Translations under genes and position numbers: made by a program
Origin: Limnomonas spitsbergensis
Lineage: Eukaryota; Chlorophyta; Chlorophyceae; Chlamydomonadales
Direction of reading: 5' to 3'
Length of the DNA: 64,000 bases
Assembly (NCBI GenBank): GCA_037349105.1
Contig: JAYJMM010000124.1
Location: forward strand, 1,212,501-1,276,500
The notes under the pieces: model-generated
What the model was told of the DNA's origin: nothing
Seen by the model: only the letters and a program-made list of their open reading frames with translations
Databases searched by the model: none
Shown: positions 33,201 through 43,815 of the stretch, piece by piece
How the letters are laid out: every line of letters starts with the position of its first letter
Numbering within the stretch: the first letter of the stretch is position 1

Positions 33201-33379
33201 TGACTAGACGCATTGCAACGGCATACTGAACAATTGAAGGAAGGAGGACTAAGGGGGGCACATCAAAAAAAATGGCAAAGCTTTTCTTTATCCGGTACTT
33301 AACACTGTCCGCTCAAACCTCATGAATTTTTAGAAGCTTCCAAATCCCTCCGGATCCCATGTCGTTTAAATCACGTTTC

Positions 33380-33700
33380 ACCTCTGGCCCCTGCTCAAAA
33401 AGGCACGGCCGCGAGGGCGCCTAACTGAAGGGTTGGGAGGAGAGAACGAAACAAACACAAGGGGGCGGGGAGGGGGGGGAGGAGGAAAAGTGAAAAAAAT
33501 GAAGGGCCAAACGAGAGTCTGGAAAATACTGGTAAAGACTGACGGTACAGTCCATCCTCTGAAAACGTCTACGTCTCAACGATGTCTACTACGTCGTCCA
33601 CAAAAGCCAGGGCATCCTACCCAAGCCTGCCCCGGTACAACTCAAAGAAGTCTCTGGCAGCTGGTCGTGTGAGACCTTGTTTGTTGGTGTTACAGAGTTC
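33380..33700 (-). mobile_element. LINE 3' end fragment
   Basis: It parallels the 3' end of the copy at 34.3 kb: a tail motif at 33,380-33,425, then GAACGAAACAAACACAAGGG, then the end of the ORF (FFELYRGRLGRMPWLLW on the minus strand). It breaks off near 33,700. DNA from 33,700 to 34,300 has no recognisable gene. Confidence 0.65.
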
Positions 33701-34309
33701 TCGATACCACCCGCAGCCTTTTTCGAAAGGGCTAGACAGAGCGAACCGGGAGGAAACCAGAACGAAACTGCAACGACAGAGAAGCAGAAAAACCAACCCA
33801 TGTTTGTCAGTGACGTGACACTCTTTGGCCCAGGTAAGAAAGGCTCCGCTTTTTGTTCGCCCAAAAAATGGGCGCGCAATTGGGACTTTGGGGAGTGAAG
33901 GAAGCTCAAGGGAAGGAGGATGGAAAGAAAGAAAGACGGAAGGAAGAGGGTGGCACTGTGGAAGAAAGAAGGGGACTACCCTCCTTTCTTCCCTTGAAGA
34001 AAAAAAATGAATTGGGGGACGTAAGAAGGAAGTGAAGTCCAAGAGCCCAAGAGTTTCCCATCCAGCCCATCTTGGGTCAAGCTCTGATCCTTGCTCTAGC
34101 CAGCCCCTCAAAGGCACTTGAGCGATTCACAGCATTGATTGCGCTTTTCGGTGCTCTCTAACTGCCAGCTACATTTTTGCCGCCATGGCTGCCGCCTTCA
34201 CGGGGCTTTCTTGTTTCATAGCCGGTGCTACCACAGTATCGTAGAAGCACAGAGAGTGCCGCCACCAATTTGGATGTCACGGACTCATGGCTAGTAGTCA
34301 ATGTAGTCA

Positions 34310-35975
34310 ATGACGTTACACTTGTGGGCCCTTGCTCTAAAACGCTCGGCTGCATGGGCGCCTAACTGAAAGGGTGGAAAGAACGAAACAAACACAAGGG
34401 GGCAAAACAAATGAGGAAAAGTGGGAAATAAAGTGAAGGGACAGACAAAAGGCTGGAAAAGAAAGACAAAGGAAGTTCCAGCCCGTGAATCCAGCCTCTG
34501 GAAATGTCTACGCCTCAACGATATCTACCACGTCTTCCACAAAAGATAGGGCATCCCACCCAAGCCTGCCCCGGTGAATTCGAAGAAGTCTCTAGCACTG
34601 TTAGGAGGACCTGCCCATCCCTGCTCCCTGATTTGATCCTGCATGCTGGGACATTGAAAGCACGCATGCAACGCGGCCTCCATATGCTCGCCGTCTCCCC
34701 TAGCCCAACATTTTTGGCAACACTGTCTGTCACGCTGCTGATCGCTGCACGATCTAGTGTCAGCCGCGCTGACTGCGCCGAGCCGCAGCCTAAAATTCCT
34801 GCGCACGCGAGCACACTCCCTTCGGCTGGTTCGGCCCCTGGCCTGCGCCAGCACGGCGCCCGCCGTAGACTGAAACCAGGTGCGGTAGGCAGCCGTAGAC
34901 CTGTGTTCAATGGCAGGATGTCTGGGGTCCCCTCTGCCAGCTGTATCCAGCTGCGCCCGCTCGTATGCTGCAACAAGTACCACGAGCACCTCTGTGACAG
35001 GTAGCGGCTGTAGGCCAGTCGTTGTCTGACTCAGTTTGGGGACGGCTGATTCCAGCTCCAGCTCCAGTAAGGCACCTAGCAAGCTACTGCACCAATTACG
35101 CCCTGCGGTGCACTGCCTGACAGCGAGCTGCATGTCGGCCGCCATGGCTGCCGCCATGAGTGGGCTGTCTAGCTGTGATGCTAATGCGATGCTGCGTTGT
35201 AGAAGCGAAGTACATGCTGCCACCAACTTCGTTGTAACGGCTGGATCTGTAGCTCCCTGATGACCCCCCAGCTGGCAGCGGACGCAGGTAGCCCTGCAAC
35301 ATCGCAGATGTTGGAGGAAGCTGGACTGCATCTTAAGGCAATGCCGCAGCCTGACTGAGGTGATCTGTGGCCCACACCCATCACCGTAGTTGGCCGTAGG
35401 CGCTGCATAGACAGACGCCAACCAAATGCGTGTAGGCATATGATGCCGGAGGCGCACCTTGGCAGCCATGAGTCAGACACGCTGCAACGCAGCAGCCAAA
35501 GGCACCTCTGGCTCTACCTTGCATGGCCGTCCTCATGTAGCCACTCTCGTGCTGGATGATGCCCAAGAACTTGAACTCCTTGACACTCAGGCTTCAGCGC
35601 TATCCTATCTGGGCCGTACACGCAAGTATGGGCTGATTGCCGGCGCTGCTCTGCTAAGCTCCAATATGTCTGTCTTGCTGACGTTGACCTGGAGTTGTTT
35701 GACTGCCGCACATTCATGCAAGGCATCTAGGATGCGTTGCAGCCCTGCCGGGTTGCTGGGTAGCAGGGAGAGATCATTCGCATATATTAGCTAGAGGCAC
35801 CTGAGTCAGTCTTCGCCCCGCCCCCAGCACAATGCCCTCTGCCGGGCATAGGGCTGCGATCTTGCCCGGCAGTCGGCAGATCGCTGATACGGTATAGAGG
35901 CTGAAGAGGAGCCAGGCAGGGCAGGGCCGGGGCTGACTGGAGTGGGCAGCCCCGCTCATTGGACTCATTGCAAAA
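34310..35975 (-). mobile_element. LINE fragment with reverse transcriptase remnant
   Basis: This is the longest LINE copy in the window. Reading the minus strand, 35.97-35.80 kb shows an RT piece (CPLQSAPALPCLAPLQ, YRISDLP). Near 35,780 the active-site box reads LIYANDLSLLPS, with Asn where the family has Asp (YADD). Then QLQVNVSKTDI follows near 35,680. After frame breaks a 314-codon frame (34,525-35,469) carries the thumb and C-terminal part, ending in a Cys/His cluster (CCQKCWARGDGEHMEAALHACFQCP) and FFEFTGAGLGGMPYLLW. The tail motif follows at 34,310-34,370. The copy is truncated 5', frameshifted, and altered in the catalytic box, so it is inactive. Confidence 0.75.
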
Positions 35976-36429
35976 ATAAAGAAACCTGATACACTTAAAT
36001 GCAAGAGAATGTTTTAAAAAACAATTCTGGTTCATCAGCTTCCTCATGTCCCCCCACCTTTCAGAGAGCGCAGAGAAGACGACTTCGAAAGTCCCGAAGC
36101 TGACACTAACTAACTTGCCTGCGCCATGACAGGTCAGAACCAGTTGACAAGTGTGGCATCGATCGCAGTGAATTTCACACCCAGCACCGATCCATGCCAG
36201 CGAAGCATAAGACATGTCGATGGCAGCTTTGGCAGTCTCGTGCATGCAACACCCAGGGATATTCAGCATCCAGAAAAGGGGCGTCACAGTCGTTTCCCCG
36301 CTCACTCTCATCATAAGAGATTCAAACAATTAAATTGTGCCATTATTGTTCTGCTGTCAACCTTTAGGCAGTCATCACATTCCCCCGCACATTCCCTGCT
36401 CCAAATAAACTTGATATCTGAATCGACAA

Positions 36430-38319
36430 ATGAGCGGCGTGGCAAATGTTCTTTGCGATCGGGTTCTCAGCAAGACTACAGTGCAAGATCTCAATGCCGA
36501 CCTGCTCGGCAAGATCCTTATTCGGGCTGGCGAATGGAGGGTAGCTGGGGCCGAATTTGCGGCGTGGAACGTGTGCCGGGAGTGGCGCGACTGCTTATGC
36601 AACTGTCCCGACCACCTGTCTCTCTACTTGACTGAGGTCTTCGGTGCTGAAGAAGCGCTCTTGCGGGCAGCCAGTTGTGACAGCGAAACAGTGAACATCT
36701 GCGCAGTGGTACGGCAGCTCTTGAACTTTGTGAGGGCTGACTGCCAGGAGGGACGTGCACTAGTCCTGGCAGCTTCTGGCGGAAACCAAGCTCTGGCCAG
36801 AATGCTTCTGGAATCGCCAGCGCATGCGCCTCGTGCGGATTGTCTAGATGGGCAAGCGTTGTGTGAAGCAGCTGAAGGAGGCCACGAGACTGTGGCACGT
36901 ATGCTTCTGGGTTGGCCACAACATGCACCTCGAGCGGATTGCCAGGATGGGGATGCGCTGATTTTGGCAGCTCTGAATGGCCACAATGAATTGGTGTGCA
37001 TGCTTCTCAAGTGGCCAGAGCATGCACCTCATGCTGATTGCCAGGATGGTGATGCTTTGTGCTATGCAGCTGAAGAGGGCCATGAGGGTGTAGCACGTAT
37101 TCTTCTTGATTGGCCAGAGCATGCACCTCATGCCGACTGCCAAGATGGTCGGGCGTTGTGCAATGCAGCTGGGAAAGGCCATGAGGCCATGGTGCGTATG
37201 CTTCTTGATTGGCCAGAGCATGCACCTCATGCCGACTGCCAGGATGGTGAGGCCTTGTGCAATGCAGCTAAGGGAGGCCATGAGGGTGTAGCACGTTTTC
37301 TTCTTGATTGGCCAGAGCACGCACCTCATGCCGACTGCCAAGATGGTCGGGCGTTGTGCAATGCAGCTGGGGAAGGTCATGAGGCCATGGTTTGCATGCT
37401 TCTTGATTGGCCAGAGCACGCACCTCATGCCAACTGCCAGGCCGGTGAGGCGTTGTGCATTGCAGCCAATGGAGGCCATGAGGGTGTGGCACGTGTGCTT
37501 CTTGTACAACAAGATTGCGCGCCTCGTGCGGATTGTCGGGATGGTGAGGCGTTGTGCTTTGCAGCTCGTGGAGGCGATGAGGCTATGGTGCGCATGCTTC
37601 TTGAGTGGAAAGAGCATGCACCTCATGCAGACTGCCAGGAAGGTAGGGCATTGTGCGATGCAGCTCAAGAAGGCCACGAGTCTATGGCACGCATGCTTCT
37701 TGAGTGGCAAGAGCATTCGCCTTGTGCAAACTGTCGAGATGGGGAGTCCTTGTGCCAAGCAGCATTGGGAGGCCATGAGGGTGTGGTACGCATGCTTCTT
37801 GACTGGAATGAGGACGCACCACATGCAAACTGTCAGGATGGCTTGGCATTGTGCAAAGCAGCTATGGGGGGCCATGAGCGTGTGGTGCGCATGCTTCTTG
37901 AGTGGAATGAGCACGCGCCACATGCTGATTGTAATGATGGGGAGGCTTTGTGCTTTGCAGCATTGGGAGGCCATGAGGGTGTGGTGCGCACGCTTCTTGA
38001 GTGGAAGGAGCACGCGCCTCATGCAAACAGCCGGGATGGGCAAGCGTTGTGCCAAGCAGCATTGGGAGGCCATGAGGGTTTGGTGCGCATGCTTCTTGAG
38101 TGGAAAGAGCATGCGCCTCATGCAGACTGCCGGGATGGGGGAGCGTTGTGCAATGCTGTTGGCAGAGGCCATGTGGGTGTGGCGCGCATTCTTCTTGAGT
38201 GGGAAGAGCATGCACCTCGTGCGGACTGCCACGATGGCCATCCATTACGGCTAGCTGTTTCTGACCCTGCTATGTTAGAACTGCTGCATAGTAGCCAAAT
38301 GGCCTTCCAACATCTTTGA
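36430..38319 (+). CDS. F-box-like ankyrin-repeat protein, single exon
   Basis: 629 residues from ATG at 36,430 to TGA. Residues about 16-56 (DLNADLLGKILIRAG, NVCREWRDCL) resemble an F-box, the adaptor helix bundle that docks on Skp1 in SCF ubiquitin ligases. From about residue 95 come 15 full and one partial ankyrin units of 33 residues with consensus PHADCQDGEALCNAA, GGHEGVVRMLL, EWxEHA. The DCQDG and LCxAA positions are unusual but keep the ankyrin pattern of A..GH..VV..LL. Repeats 4-7 are almost identical in DNA, a sign of recent unit duplication. An antisense frame of 465 codons (36,844-38,241) is a shadow of the repeats. The likely role is recruiting a protein target for ubiquitination; this is inferred. 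No introns, unlike the large genes. Confidence 0.85.
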   Translation: MSGVANVLCDRVLSKTTVQDLNADLLGKILIRAGEWRVAGAEFAAWNVCREWRDCLCNCPDHLSLYLTEVFGAEEALLRAASCDSETVNICAVVRQLLNFVRADCQEGRALVLAASGGNQALARMLLESPAHAPRADCLDGQALCEAAEGGHETVARMLLGWPQHAPRADCQDGDALILAALNGHNELVCMLLKWPEHAPHADCQDGDALCYAAEEGHEGVARILLDWPEHAPHADCQDGRALCNAAGKGHEAMVRMLLDWPEHAPHADCQDGEALCNAAKGGHEGVARFLLDWPEHAPHADCQDGRALCNAAGEGHEAMVCMLLDWPEHAPHANCQAGEALCIAANGGHEGVARVLLVQQDCAPRADCRDGEALCFAARGGDEAMVRMLLEWKEHAPHADCQEGRALCDAAQEGHESMARMLLEWQEHSPCANCRDGESLCQAALGGHEGVVRMLLDWNEDAPHANCQDGLALCKAAMGGHERVVRMLLEWNEHAPHADCNDGEALCFAALGGHEGVVRTLLEWKEHAPHANSRDGQALCQAALGGHEGLVRMLLEWKEHAPHADCRDGGALCNAVGRGHVGVARILLEWEEHAPRADCHDGHPLRLAVSDPAMLELLHSSQMAFQHL

Positions 38320-39250
38320 CATTCATTAACGTGTTTGACGAAATAAACTCATGAAGACATATAGCATGAGGCATTTACAATTCAGATTAGCTGCTTCGTG
38401 ATGATGGATGGTCGCTAACATTGATAATTCTTGAATGCATTTGTCTTACAGTCCATCTTTCTATTTTCCTTCGGGACCCAGGCAATTTTAGATTTGAAGG
38501 CATTTCGAGCAACCTTTACTTTCTGGGCTTCACTCGTAAATTATTTCCCCTCTTAGGGACAGTCTTTGAAAGATGTGCCGTGGGTCAATTATTGAGGTCT
38601 TGCTTGGGACTATTACTTCACCTAGGTTACGACCTTGTGCATTGGGTCGCGTAGGCCGAAATTCTAGTACCGTACAATGATCAGTTTGATACATTGAATT
38701 TGCATGGCAAAGTTGTTTGTATGCATGGTGATTGTGGGCACTAGCTGGGGTACCCAAGGTCCATGTATGGGACTTAAGTACCGGATGCATTGTTGTCCTT
38801 CGGTTGCATATGGTTTGGATTACTAAGTGATGATCTTTAAATCTACCATCAAATTCGGCATGACCATGGTGTATGTTTAGTTAAGTCGGACGGCGAATTG
38901 GCTCGACTAGCTCGACTTGTCATTGATAGGGAGCAAGAGGACCAATCTTGCAATTGCTGTCATCTGGAATCTGATCCAAGTTCACTTCCGATCAGGCATG
39001 TCACGGTTGTAGGGCAGCATGTTGCAGATGGTCGCATAATTAAAAAAAACATAAAATATCGAAGTATTTCCAAACGTCCCCTGGCGTTTTTTGGCATGCA
39101 CAAGGCCTTGCGTTTTCAGACTCCGTTTGGCAACCTAATAGAAAACAAGGATGAAAAGATAATGGTAGGTTTAGTTCGCATGCCAATCTGGTACACACCT
39201 AAAAGGCATTCGACCGTTAGCGATCTTCCCATCACTTGGTTTTGTGTGTG
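38320..39250. other. Intergenic, nothing recognised
   Basis: This is the 3' flank of the ankyrin gene plus unassigned DNA. A plus-strand frame begins at 38,898, but it runs into LINE tail sequence after 39,270 and shows no domain, so I do not call it a gene. Confidence 0.5.
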
Positions 39251-39399
39251 TGGGGGGGGGGGGCTTCCACCACGACCAAGGTCAATGAAAGAAAAATACG
39301 CAAAAGGGGAAGGAAAACGTACCACCCCAAAAGGAAATGAAGAAACCCGGCCTGATCCTAGCCCACAACTAAGCAAACGCAAGGAGGCAGGTGATAAAA

Positions 39400-40745
39400 G
39401 CAAGAGGGCCCCCCCCCCGCCCCCCCCCCAAAGAAAGGTGATGCAAATCTCCAGCCAGACGAAGACCCGCCCTGGCTACCCTAGCCTACCTAGCCATCAA
39501 CAAAGTGTAGAACGGTGCTAACCCGCTAGGCCTTGTTGAACGCTCGGCCGCGTGGGGCTGGTAGGGAAGGACTAACTTTAATTCCATCTACCCTCCTATG
39601 TCAATAACGTAACACCTATGGGCCCGAGACTCAAAGCTCGGCCGCGTGGGCACCCAACTGTTCAGAAGGGAGAAAAGATAAAACTAAAAGAAAGAGGGGG
39701 GGGGAGGAACACAATGAGAGGTAGGGAAGGCAAAGAAGACCAAGTCCGACACCTGAGTTCCACTAGTTCCACTAGAATCTAACCCGGAATCTAGCCCTCA
39801 ACAAAGCCTATACAAAAAGAAAAGTCCACAAAGCAACCGTATCCCAGCCCTGCTTGGCCGCGAGGGCGCCCCACTGATCAGAAGGGAGAAGAGAAGAAAC
39901 TAAAAAAAGGGGGCAAACAACAAAAAATGACCACTTAAAAGGGAAGGCCAGAAAGGCAAACGACACCGGTGCCTCAGAATCCCTAGAGACTAACCCTCAA
40001 AAATGCCCACAGCACAATCCACAAAAGCAAGTGCATCCACACCTGCTCAGCCTGGTACAGCTGGTGGTAGCTAGTGGCAGCGCCCATTGGACCTGCCCAC
40101 CCCCGCTCCCGTAATTGCTCCCTGACACTAGGGCACTGAAAGCACACATGTAGCGCATCCTTCGGTTGCTCTCTATCCCCCCGTGCCCAACACCGCTGGC
40201 AGCAGCGTGCCTATCGCCGCTGACCGTTGCGTCGTCCTCAGGTATCAGCTGTTCTTATCGCGCCGAGCCGTAGTCGCAAATTTATGCGCACACAAGGAGA
40301 CTTCCTCTGGCGAGTGCGGCTCTTGGCTTGCGCCAGCATGGCACCCGCCGTGGACTGGAGCCAGGCGCGGTAGGTCGCCGCATATATGTGCTCGGTGGTA
40401 GGGTCCTTGGGGTCCCCACCGCCGCTTGCGTCCAGCCATGCTTGCTCGTAGGCTGCGTCAACGAGTGCCAACACCTATGTGACAGGTAGGCGCTCTGATA
40501 AGGCAGTTGCTGCCTCGCGCAAGGTAAGGGTATCTGCCCCCCCGCTCCAATTCCTCTAATGCACCTAGAAGATCAGAGCACCAGGTGCGGCCGCCAGTGC
40601 CTTGGCTGACTACAAGCTGCATATCCGTTGCCATGGCTTGAGCCATGAGAGGGCTGTATTGTTGTGCCGCCGGTGTCACCGCTGCATTGTAAAAGCGAAG
40701 GATGTGGGTCCACCAGTGTCGTTGTGGTGGCTGGAGGTGCATCTC
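39400..40745 (-). mobile_element. LINE 3' fragments, minus strand (two pieces)
   Basis: Tail motifs near 39,540 and 39,640 (GGCCCGAGACTCAAAGCTCG, GCCGCGTGGGCACCCAACTG) and 39,850 flank a decayed ORF end at 40,000-40,745. On the minus strand it gives AAYEQAWLDASGGGDPKDP, RAWLQSTAGAMLAQA and, 5' of it, a thumb-like piece (HLQPPQRHWWTHILRFYNAA). It matches the 34.5 kb copy. The frame is broken several times. Confidence 0.7.
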
Positions 40746-40924
40746 TCTCAGCTCTTTATGTGCGGGGTCAAGAACATGGCATCCGGCGATCTAGACAAGG
40801 AGAAAAATACGACCGTGTGGCGGCTTCCACCTCTCAACATGTGTTTGTGGATGTCACCAAAAACGTACCCCCGGATCATTTCCCCCCATCAACAATGTAT
40901 ACCAATCTAAGACAAGGGGGGATT

Positions 40925-41330
40925 GAAGGGGCACACAAAAGGCTGGGTGTTGCATGCATGCTTTCGATGCCCCAACGTGCCGGATCAACTTAGAGAGCGG
41001 GGATGGGCAGATCCTCCGAGCGGTGCTAGACACTTCTTTCACTTGTACCGGGGCAGGCTTGGGTGGGATGCCTTGGCTTTTGTGGAAGATGTCAAAGGTA
41101 TCGTTGAGGCTTGGACGTTTTGCAGAGCTGCAACTTCCTTCTTGTCTTTCCAGAGGCTTCAACTTGTCTTTCCAATCGTTTGTCTGTCCCTTCACTTTAT
41201 TTCCCACTTTTCCTCATTTTTACTGCTCCCTAGTGTTTGTTTCTTTCTTTCCCCCCAAACCCCTTAGATAGGCACCCACTCAACCGAGCCTTTTGGGGCA
41301 GGGCCCAGAGGTGTAACGTCATGGACCTCT
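40925..41330 (+). mobile_element. LINE 3' fragment, plus strand
   Basis: It begins with HACFRCPNVPDQLRERGWAD, then FFHLYRGRLGWDALAFVED on the plus strand, followed by the T/C-rich 3' region and the tail motif at 41,270-41,325 (ACCGAGCCTTTTGGGGCAGG, GAGGTGTAACGTCATGG). Its 5' junction at about 40,925 abuts the 5' side of the opposite-strand copy, giving a head-to-head arrangement. Confidence 0.7.
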
Positions 41331-41339
41331 GCTACCTCT

Positions 41340-42365
41340 GCTGAAAAGGCTCGGCCGCGTGGGCGCCCAAATAATCGGATGAATAGAAAGAAATAACAAA
41401 AGACCGGTAAGTTGGTGAGGTAAACTAGTCGATAACATAACATCTATGGAGGCGCTGATGGAGGCGTTGAAGGAGCTCGAGCGTGGCGCAGGTCGGTGCC
41501 CCAAACTGTGTGAGGCAGTCTCTGACATATACTAGCCGCTCCCCGTCCTAGTGGTGATACACATGGTGCTACACGTAATGGACGCAGCCTACACGAAGGT
41601 GCAACTTCAAGCAACTGGCAGAGGAGACGCCACTACGCCAGGGAGTCAGGGACCCGACACCGAGCTCATGTATGCGGCCTTCTATCGCGCTTACTTCCAG
41701 TCTACGGCGGGCGCCGTGATGCTAGGAGCTGCACCAACAAAAGGGCGTGCGCTGGTGTGCGCACGAACTTACGGCTGCGGCTTGGTCAGGTCGTACGGCT
41801 GACGTACACAAGAGGACGGCAGAGCGGTCAACAACCGAAGACACACAGCTGCCAGTGGTGTTGGGCAAGGGGACATGGCGAGGGGACATGTAGAGGATGC
41901 GTTGCATGTCTGCTTCCGTTGCCCTAGCGTAAAGGAGAGGCTTAGGGAGAGAGGTTGGCTACACCCCCCTAAGGGCGCCCCGGGCTTTCAACAGTTGTAA
42001 AGGGAGCCGGCGCATGCTTAGGTGGGAGGCTCAAAATTTGTTGAGGACGTGGTAGGCATTGCTGATGCCTAGTTTGTTGTTTTTTTTGCCTTCATGGGCA
42101 AAGATTTTCCTACCCGATTTCTGGTACCCCGTTTTTTGTTTCTCTCTTGCTTTCTTGTAGAAGGCTTGAGAGGGGTGGGGATTCTTTGGGCTGCCTTTTG
42201 GGGGGGGGGGGATTTCTCTCTCCTTTGTGTTTTTCTCTTTATTTCCATTTCCCTCTTACATGATGTACCTTTTCTTTTCCCCCAACGGGACAGTTGGGCG
42301 CCCATGAGGCCGAGCATTTTTGATCAGGGACCAGAGGTATAATGCCATTGAACATAACACATATG
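41340..42365 (+). mobile_element. LINE 3' fragment, plus strand, with flanking tails
   Basis: A reversed tail motif at 41,345-41,375 (AAGGCTCGGCCGCGTGGGCG) is followed by an ORF remnant: HVMDAAYTKVQLQATGRGDA, FYRAYFQSTAGAVMLGAA, then a frame-broken Cys-rich end near 41,890-41,960. The T-rich 3' region leads to a tail motif at about 42,290-42,345. Confidence 0.7.
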
Positions 42366-42640
42366 GGCCATGTTACTAAGGCTCGGCCGCATGGGCGCCC
42401 GTAGCGCCCGACTGTGTCTGGTCAGGAGGAGAACGAAATCAAGGGTACATGAGAAAGGAAAGGGGCCCGGCTCAGTAAATCAGTGGGCACCGAGTCAATG
42501 ACATTACACCTCCCAGCGGTCGAGCCTTTTTGAGCAAGGTCCAAAGGTGTAACGTCGTTGACCTATCAACGGTTGAGGGTCAATACATTAGACCCTCGGG
42601 ACATGCTCACGACGACTGCGGCCCCATGGGCACCCAACAG
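42366..42640. repeat. Stacked LINE 3'-tail motifs in both orientations
   Basis: Tail motifs near 42,380 (AAGGCTCGGCCGCATGGGCG), 42,505 (GCGGTCGAGCCTTTTTGAGC) and 42,615 alternate in orientation within about 250 bp with no ORF between them. This marks nested insertion or inversion. Confidence 0.65.
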
Positions 42641-43509
42641 TGAAGTTGGGGAAGGCAATGAAGGTCAAGGGGGAAGGAAAGCAAGAGGGGCACAAAGGAG
42701 AGGGGATACATATCTCCCTCCCCCCAAATGAAAGGTGTATGATGGTCTGACTCCGTGGCAACGAGACGGGTCATGCCACAGACCCCCGCAGATAGGGGGG
42801 CTCCCACCAATGCGCAAGACGGCTCCACATCCCATACGTGCCAGGGTAGGTGCGTACACTTAGAAACATGGAGTGTGGGCTGAGGCAGGGATCTAGGGGT
42901 AAAGGGTTTTCATGTACTCTGTCATGTCCTTTCTGGGCTATACCTATTCTTGAATCGGCCACCACCGGCCAGCCTGACAAGGCTCTGATGTGAGACCAAG
43001 CCCATACCCATATCCTAGCCGCCACTAGATCATGCCAATGCCACCAAAAACGCCCAGCCTACAACTTATTTGTTTACCTAAAGCGACAAGGGAGTACTCA
43101 GACAGATAAACTTGTTTTATTTTTGTAAAGCTCTCACAACCGCCAGGGTTCGAGTCGTATGAGTGTCATCATTGTACTGCTGTAGCCCAGAGTTTTAGTA
43201 CAACATTTCACAAAACTTCACAGTTCAACACAAAGCGCAGACACAGGAAGCTTGGAGGCCACACACACGAGACAGCCCATGTGCCGAGCATGGGCTAATA
43301 ATACATGCATGGCAGGGGCTGCAAGCATGTCGGAGACTTATACCAAGGGCCCACAGATCACTGCATGCAGGTGTGATGCAAGCATGGGAGACTGGGAGAG
43401 GTTGCACAAAGTGTCATGGCAGACATGGGAGGCGTTGCGTGGCTGACATGCATCACCCATGCGACAACAATGCTTCCATGCAGTCACCCCCTAATCTCCT
43501 TGCACTGGT

Positions 43510-43815
43510 GATGTACGTGTGTGCAGCTCTGTATCATGGCATATGTGGCTCAGAAGGATCCATTGGTTTTGTTGCTTCATCGAAACCTCGCAAACTTAAG
43601 TCTCCGAGGGAGAAATCATCACAGCCATGCACATCATGTGTCAGCCTGCAGCAGTGGTAAGCGAGTGTATGTGTGCATGTCGTTGTGCTGTGCGTGTGTA
43701 CAGCTTTGCATCATGGCAGATGTGGCTCAGAAGGATCCATTGGTTTTGTTGCTTCATCGAGAATCTCGCAAACTTAAGTCTCCGAGGGAGAAATCATCAC
43801 AGCCATGCACATGAT
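43510..43815. repeat. Tandem duplication, period about 183 bp
   Basis: A stretch of about 120 bp containing GGCTCAGAAGGATCCATTGG, CGCAAACTTAAGTCTCCGAG and AGAAATCATCACAGCCATGC occurs at 43,512-43,633 and 43,697-43,813 with few differences. No gene is recognised around it. Confidence 0.9.

Noticed and set aside
36844..38241. 465-residue antisense frame opposite the ankyrin gene
   Set aside because: A shadow created by the repeated codon pattern; the plus-strand frame has the domain signature and a proper start.
38898..39521. 207-residue plus-strand frame
   Set aside because: Its second half is LINE tail sequence and a homopolymer G/C run; the first half has no recognisable domain or splice context.
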